Below, piece after piece: positions 47,574 through 50,967 of a DNA stretch of 50,967 nt (positions are counted from its first letter, which is position 1; the number at the start of each line of letters is the position of its first letter). The stretch lies in the NCBI GenBank assembly GCA_017555085.1, contig JAFZHD010000002.1, forward strand, positions 1-50,967, given 5' to 3'. Under the pieces are notes generated by a model. The model did no database searches, was not told where the DNA came from, and saw only the letters and a program-made list of their open reading frames with translations. The DNA comes from Muribaculaceae bacterium. GTDB taxonomy: Bacteria; Bacteroidota; Bacteroidia; Bacteroidales; Muribaculaceae. Both the position numbers and the translations under genes were made by a program.

Positions 47574-48098
47574 TTATTTGTTTGACAATGTTTCAAGGAT
47601 ACCGTGAAGTTTAGTTCCACCTGAAGTAAGAGCTGAAACGACATTCTTGGCGGGTGATTGGAGAAGAGCGATAACATCTGCGATGAGTTCGTTCTTGCTC
47701 TTGATAGTTGCAAGAGTGTTGAGTTGATCAGCACCAACATAGATAGTTTCTTCTACGTATGCAGCCTTAAAACGAGGGAGTGTAGCATCCTTTTCTTTTT
47801 TGAGCACATCCTTAATCAATTTTGCAGGTGCGTTACCTACATTTGAGAACATGATTGAGGTTGAGCCTTTGAGAGCGGGATAGAGTTCTGAATAGTCACC
47901 TTCGAGCTGTTCGAGTGCTTTTTGCAACAAAGTGTTTTTAACAACCATCAATTTGATGTCAGCTTTGTTACATGCGCGACGGAGATCGCTTGTTTTTTCA
48001 GCATTCAAGCCAGCGGTTTCTACGAGGTAAAAACAGCTAAACTCTTTGAGAGTGTTAGCGATATTCTCTATGATAAGTCCTTTATCTTCCTTTTTCAT
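47574..48098 (-). CDS. rplJ: 50S ribosomal protein L10
   Basis: The 174-residue protein anchors the L7/L12 stalk to 23S rRNA. It starts MKKEDKGLIIENIANTL and has the conserved LRRACNKADIKLMVVKNTLL stretch; the C-terminal helix for L7/L12 binding follows. In E. coli L10 represses its own mRNA; the 18-nt gap to rplA leaves little room for the same leader, so any such site would lie inside rplA. Confidence 0.96.
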   Translation of the reverse strand: MKKEDKGLIIENIANTLKEFSCFYLVETAGLNAEKTSDLRRACNKADIKLMVVKNTLLQKALEQLEGDYSELYPALKGSTSIMFSNVGNAPAKLIKDVLKKEKDATLPRFKAAYVEETIYVGADQLNTLATIKSKNELIADVIALLQSPAKNVVSALTSGGTKLHGILETLSNK

Positions 48099-48116
48099 TT
48101 TCTTAATCGTTTAAAA

Positions 48117-48812
48117 TTAATCATCGATTGACTTAGAGTCCACTTTTACACCGGGGCTCATTGTACTTGAAAGATAAACGCTCTTAACATATGTACCCTT
48201 TGCAGTTGCAGGTTTCAACTTGATGAGAGTATTGATAAACTCTTTCGCGTTTTCCTTAATCTGCTCAGCAGTAAATGAAACTTTACCGATTGATGAGTGA
48301 ACGATACCGTTCTTGTCAACCTTAAAGTCGATTTTACCTTTTTTCACTTCAGACACAGCTTTTGCTACGTCAGGAGTCACTGTACCGCTCTTGGGGTTAG
48401 GCATCAAGCCACGAGGACCGAGGATACGGCCAAGGGCACCGATTTTACCCATGATAGCGGGTTGAGTGATAATTACATCGATATCGGTCCAACCGCCTTT
48501 GATCTTTTCGATATATTCATCGAGACCAACATAGTCAGCACCGGCAGCAGTTGCTGCTGCTTCAGCGTCGGGGCTACAAAGTACAAGCACCTTTACTTCT
48601 TTACCTGTACCGTGAGGCAATGTAACGACGCCACGTACCATTTGATCAGCCTTACGTGGATCTACGCCAAGACGTACGTCAATATCAAGCGATGCATCAA
48701 ATTTTGTAAAAGTGATTTCTTTTACTTTTTCTGCAGCTTCCGCAAGAGTGTAAGTCTTCCCAGCTTCAATCTTCTCTAAAGCAATCTTTTGATTTTTTGT
48801 AAGTTTACCCAT
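48117..48812 (-). CDS. rplA: 50S ribosomal protein L1
   Basis: The 231-residue protein forms the L1 stalk for E-site tRNA. Family stretches: [59 protein letters not shown] and NINA-like [34 protein letters not shown]. It lies 15 nt after rplK. L1 classically represses the L11-L1 message. Confidence 0.97.
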   Translation of the reverse strand: MGKLTKNQKIALEKIEAGKTYTLAEAAEKVKEITFTKFDASLDIDVRLGVDPRKADQMVRGVVTLPHGTGKEVKVLVLCSPDAEAAATAAGADYVGLDEYIEKIKGGWTDIDVIITQPAIMGKIGALGRILGPRGLMPNPKSGTVTPDVAKAVSEVKKGKIDFKVDKNGIVHSSIGKVSFTAEQIKENAKEFINTLIKLKPATAKGTYVKSVYLSSTMSPGVKVDSKSIDD

Positions 48813-48827
48813 TTCAATTGAAGTTTA

Positions 48828-49271
48828 TTAGTTATTTCCAGGGAATTCCCCTTTTACGGTGATACCCATACTTCTGGCTGTACCGGCAACCATACGCATA
48901 GCCGATTCTACAGTAAAGCAGTTCAAATCAGGCATCTTGTCTTCTGCAATCGCTTTAACCTGTTCCCAAGTTACTTCGGCGATTTTGTTACGATTAGGTT
49001 GAGCAGAACCACTCTTCTTTTTGCTCACTTCGAGAAGTTGAATAGCAACAGGAGGAGTCTTTACAACGAAATCAAAGCTCTTGTCAGTGTAATAAGTAAT
49101 TACAACAGGAAGTACTTTGCCTGCCTTGTCCTGAGTACGGGCATTGAATTGCTTGCAAAACTCCATGATGTTGATACCCTTAGAACCCAACGCGGGACCT
49201 ACGGGAGGAGATGGATTTGCTGCGCCACCTTTAATCTGCAATTTGATCTGTCCAGCAATTTCTTTAGCCAT
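48828..49271 (-). CDS. rplK: 50S ribosomal protein L11
   Basis: The 147-residue protein binds the GTPase-associated centre of 23S rRNA. It has [37 protein letters not shown] at the N-terminus and the rRNA-binding C-terminal domain ([23 protein letters not shown]). The gene follows nusG after 62 nt. Confidence 0.97.
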   Translation of the reverse strand: MAKEIAGQIKLQIKGGAANPSPPVGPALGSKGINIMEFCKQFNARTQDKAGKVLPVVITYYTDKSFDFVVKTPPVAIQLLEVSKKKSGSAQPNRNKIAEVTWEQVKAIAEDKMPDLNCFTVESAMRMVAGTARSMGITVKGEFPGNN

Positions 49272-49333
49272 TGTTATTTCTAAATTTAAATAGTTATTAG
49301 TGCGAAATCTCTATCGGTGCGTAACCACTCTTA

Positions 49334-49894
49334 TTAACTTCGCTCAACTTGCGAATTTTCTAACTCCAAAGCAGTGTCACGGCCAAATACTTTAACCATG
49401 ACTTTAAGTTTCATTCTTTCGGCATTTACCTCTTCAATACGACCGGTAAAGTCAGTGAAAGGACCAGAGATTACTTTTACGACCTCTCCGACCATGTAAT
49501 CGTTCACTGCATTTTCGGCAATATCCAAAGATTGGTCTGCGATGCCCAACATGCGATCCACTTCGCTTTGGCGCAAAGCTTCGGGTTTAGCCTCCTTGTC
49601 TTTGCCACGAAGGAAATCAATCACATTGGTTGTGTTGCGAAGTTCATGCATTACGTCACCGTACAACATGCACTCAACAAACACATAGCCGGAATAAAGG
49701 TTCTTTTCTTTAACAACCTTTTTTCCGTTGCGAACCGACAAAACCTTTTCGGTAGGAATCAATACTTGAAACACATACTTGCCAAGATCGGTGTTCTTAA
49801 TTGCAGCATCAAGAACTTCCTTTACTTTGGCTTCTTTACCAGAAATGGCACGCAAAACGTACCATGCTCGTTTGATTTCAGCAGGATTAGACAT
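49334..49894 (-). CDS. nusG: Transcription antitermination factor NusG
   Basis: The 186-residue factor couples transcription and translation. An NGN domain (AWYVLRAISGKEAKVKEVLD, YSGYVFVECML) is followed by a linker and a C-terminal KOW domain (VGEVVKVISGPFTDFTGRIEEVN). The length is normal and the gene lies 18 nt after secE. Confidence 0.96.
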   Translation of the reverse strand: MSNPAEIKRAWYVLRAISGKEAKVKEVLDAAIKNTDLGKYVFQVLIPTEKVLSVRNGKKVVKEKNLYSGYVFVECMLYGDVMHELRNTTNVIDFLRGKDKEAKPEALRQSEVDRMLGIADQSLDIAENAVNDYMVGEVVKVISGPFTDFTGRIEEVNAERMKLKVMVKVFGRDTALELENSQVERS

Positions 49895-49912
49895 TGAATT
49901 CCAACTTTAAGA

Positions 49913-50113
49913 TTAAGCGCCCAAACCGTAGATAAAATGCATCAAGCCATTAACTAATTGATCCATAAAGAGAATCACAAGTGAGATAAGGATGGAAGCA
50001 ATCATCACTATGATACCGCTTTTGATCAACTGCTTTTTTGTAGGCCAAGAAGTCTTATAGCGCAATTCGGCATAAGACTCCTCAATATTCGTAAGTAATT
50101 TTAATTTCTTCAT
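49913..50113 (-). CDS. secE: Preprotein translocase subunit SecE
   Basis: The 66-residue protein has the short SecE layout: a cytoplasmic amphipathic region (KLLTNIEESYAELRYKTSWPTKKQLIKSG) and one membrane helix (IIVMIASILISLVILFMDQLV). It clamps SecY in the translocase. The start at 50113 (MKKLKLL) is chosen because the longer open frame runs through the tRNA-Trp gene. It follows that tRNA by 16 nt. Confidence 0.93.
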   Translation of the reverse strand: MKKLKLLTNIEESYAELRYKTSWPTKKQLIKSGIIVMIASILISLVILFMDQLVNGLMHFIYGLGA

Positions 50114-50129
50114 TTTTATTTCCTTTGTG

Positions 50130-50202
50130 CACGGGTTGAGAGACTCGAACTCCCGACACCTGGTTTTGGAGACCAGTGCTCTACCAACTGAGCTAAACCC
50201 GT
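50130..50202 (-). tRNA. trnW: tRNA-Trp (CCA anticodon)
   Basis: The minus strand folds as a full cloverleaf of 73 nt: acceptor ACGGGTT/AACCCGT, D-arm GCTC...GAGC, anticodon arm CTGGT-CTCCAAA-ACCAG with anticodon CCA, and T-arm GGGAG-TTCGAGT-CTCTC. The discriminator is G and the 3' CCA is not encoded. It is embedded between tuf and secE, as in many bacteria, and is probably cut from the operon transcript. Confidence 0.97.
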
Positions 50203-50207
50203 ATATT

Positions 50208-50249
50208 ATTGATTCCCGTCTTTCAGTTTCCCGGCCAGCGGGAATCAAT
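50208..50249 (-). other. 11-bp hairpin between tuf and tRNA-Trp
   Basis: ATTGATTCCCG (50208-50218) and CGGGAATCAAT (50239-50249) form a perfect 11-bp stem with a 20-nt loop. No T-tract follows on the minus strand, so it is not a plain terminator; it may be a processing site or pausing structure. Confidence 0.75.
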
Positions 50250-50274
50250 AGTATGTTTAAGTTATATCAACTTA

Positions 50275-50967
50275 TTAGTCGAGGATTTCAGTGATTTGAC
50301 CTGAACCTACTGTGCGACCACCTTCGCGGATAGCGAAACGGAGACCTTGGTCACAAGCTACGGGGTTGATCAATTCAACGATGATTTCCACGTTATCACC
50401 AGGCATTACCATTTCTACACCTTCGGGGAGAGTGATTTCACCTGTTACGTCAAGCGTACGGATGTAGAATTGAGGACGGTAGTGGTTGTGGAAGGGTGTG
50501 TGGCGACCACCTTCTTCTTTCTTCAAGATATAAACTGAAGCTTTGAATTTGTTGTGAGGGGTTACTTGACCTGGGTGAGCGATAACCATACCACGTTTGA
50601 TTTCGTTTTTGTCGATACCACGAAGTAGTAGACCTACGTTATCACCAGCTTCACCTTGATCTAATAATTTACGGAACATTTCAACACCAGTTACAGTTGT
50701 TTTTTTAGTTTCGCCGAAACCAACGATTTCAACTTCTTGACCAACTTTAACTTTACCACGTTCAACTCTACCAGTAGCTACTGTACCACGACCTGTGATT
50801 GAGAATACGTCTTCAACTGGCATCAAGAATGGTTTATCGATATCGCGTGGAGGAAGTGGAATCCAAGTATCAGCAGCTTCCATAAGTTCCATAACCTTTT
50901 CTTCCCATTGTGGTTCACCGTTCAATGCACCAAGTGCAGAACCGCGGATGATTGGAGTGTTATCACC
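50275..50967 (-). CDS. tuf: Elongation factor Tu, N-terminus outside the window
   Basis: The frame is open to the window edge and holds the C-terminal 230 residues of EF-Tu: [19 protein letters not shown] (end of the GTPase domain), domain 2 with [17 protein letters not shown], and domain 3 with [16 protein letters not shown] and the ending ILD. About 165 residues, including the P-loop and switch regions, lie beyond 50967. It delivers aminoacyl-tRNA to the ribosome. It is the first visible gene of the tuf-trnW-secE-nusG-ribosomal-rpoBC series. Confidence 0.97.
   Translation of the reverse strand, partial: GDNTPIIRGSALGALNGEPQWEEKVMELMEAADTWIPLPPRDIDKPFLMPVEDVFSITGRGTVATGRVERGKVKVGQEVEIVGFGETKKTTVTGVEMFRKLLDQGEAGDNVGLLLRGIDKNEIKRGMVIAHPGQVTPHNKFKASVYILKKEEGGRHTPFHNHYRPQFYIRTLDVTGEITLPEGVEMVMPGDNVEIIVELINPVACDQGLRFAIREGGRTVGSGQITEILD

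Noticed and set aside
50114..50248. N-terminal extension of secE by 45 codons
   Set aside because: The extension is the tRNA-Trp sequence and upstream hairpin read as codons; the SecE family pattern begins at the ATG at 50113.
1..50967. CRISPR arrays, insertion sequences, phage genes
   Set aside because: No regularly spaced repeats, transposase, integrase or structural phage genes were seen in either strand.

Overview
The window looks like a chromosomal segment from a member of the Bacteroidota, most likely order Bacteroidales; a Muribaculaceae-like lineage is a guess. The evidence is: promoter boxes of the Bacteroidota type (TTTG, about 20 nt, then TAnnTTTG) before many genes; A-rich sequence rather than Shine-Dalgarno motifs before start codons; typical Bacteroidota families (DUF4286 next to ruvC, DUF2027-Smr, a 29-residue COX24/AURKAIP1-like protein, a GHL10 secreted protein with a C-terminal tag); and Bacteroidota-type RNA polymerase genes. 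No insertion sequence, phage gene or CRISPR array was seen.

Left part (1-13.3 kb). A minus-strand cluster encodes a membrane-anchored coiled-coil protein, an MgtC-family protein and a CPA2/Kef-type antiporter. Next come a divergent 2[4Fe-4S] ferredoxin and a glycosyltransferase-DUF4286-ruvC operon. A tightly packed seven-gene efflux operon follows: tetR, tolC-like, a lipoprotein membrane-fusion protein, two ABC ATPases and two ABC-2 permeases. Its promoter carries a perfect 16-bp palindrome that is probably the TetR operator.

Middle (13.3-38.9 kb). A minus-strand operon combines an acyl-CoA ligase with two tandem 3,4-ketoisomerase-like cupins and a sugar aminotransferase, which suggests synthesis of a 3-amino-3,6-dideoxysugar. 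It is followed by a small hypothetical gene, a Sel1-repeat gene and a large secreted GHL10-type protein. On the plus strand are metG-ansA-HAD phosphatase, then HU, the COX24-like protein and rng. The minus strand then carries ferritin, an operon of a hypothetical gene, cyclophilin, an M16 peptidase and DUF456, and a ketopantoate-reductase-like gene. A tiny winged-helix gene, a secreted gluzincin-like protein co-transcribed with queA, a DUF2027-Smr gene and surE complete this part.

Right part (38.9-51 kb). This is the classic translation/transcription cluster read on the minus strand: tuf (cut by the window edge), tRNA-Trp, secE, nusG, rplK, rplA, rplJ, rplL, rpoB, rpoC. A 12-bp stem with a T-rich tail lies between rplL and rpoB and could attenuate polymerase expression relative to ribosomal proteins. 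A strong hairpin lies between tuf and tRNA-Trp.

Most of the window is ordinary core genome. The more interesting points are: the way the two efflux ATPases split canonical and degenerate motifs so that the defects fall in one composite ATP site; the two diverged ketoisomerase paralogues; the uncharacterised secreted HEFGH protein; the coiled-coil/MgtC/antiporter cluster; and RNA structures before rng and rpoB. Nothing here is proof of a new system. All functional calls rest on reading motifs by eye, with no database search.
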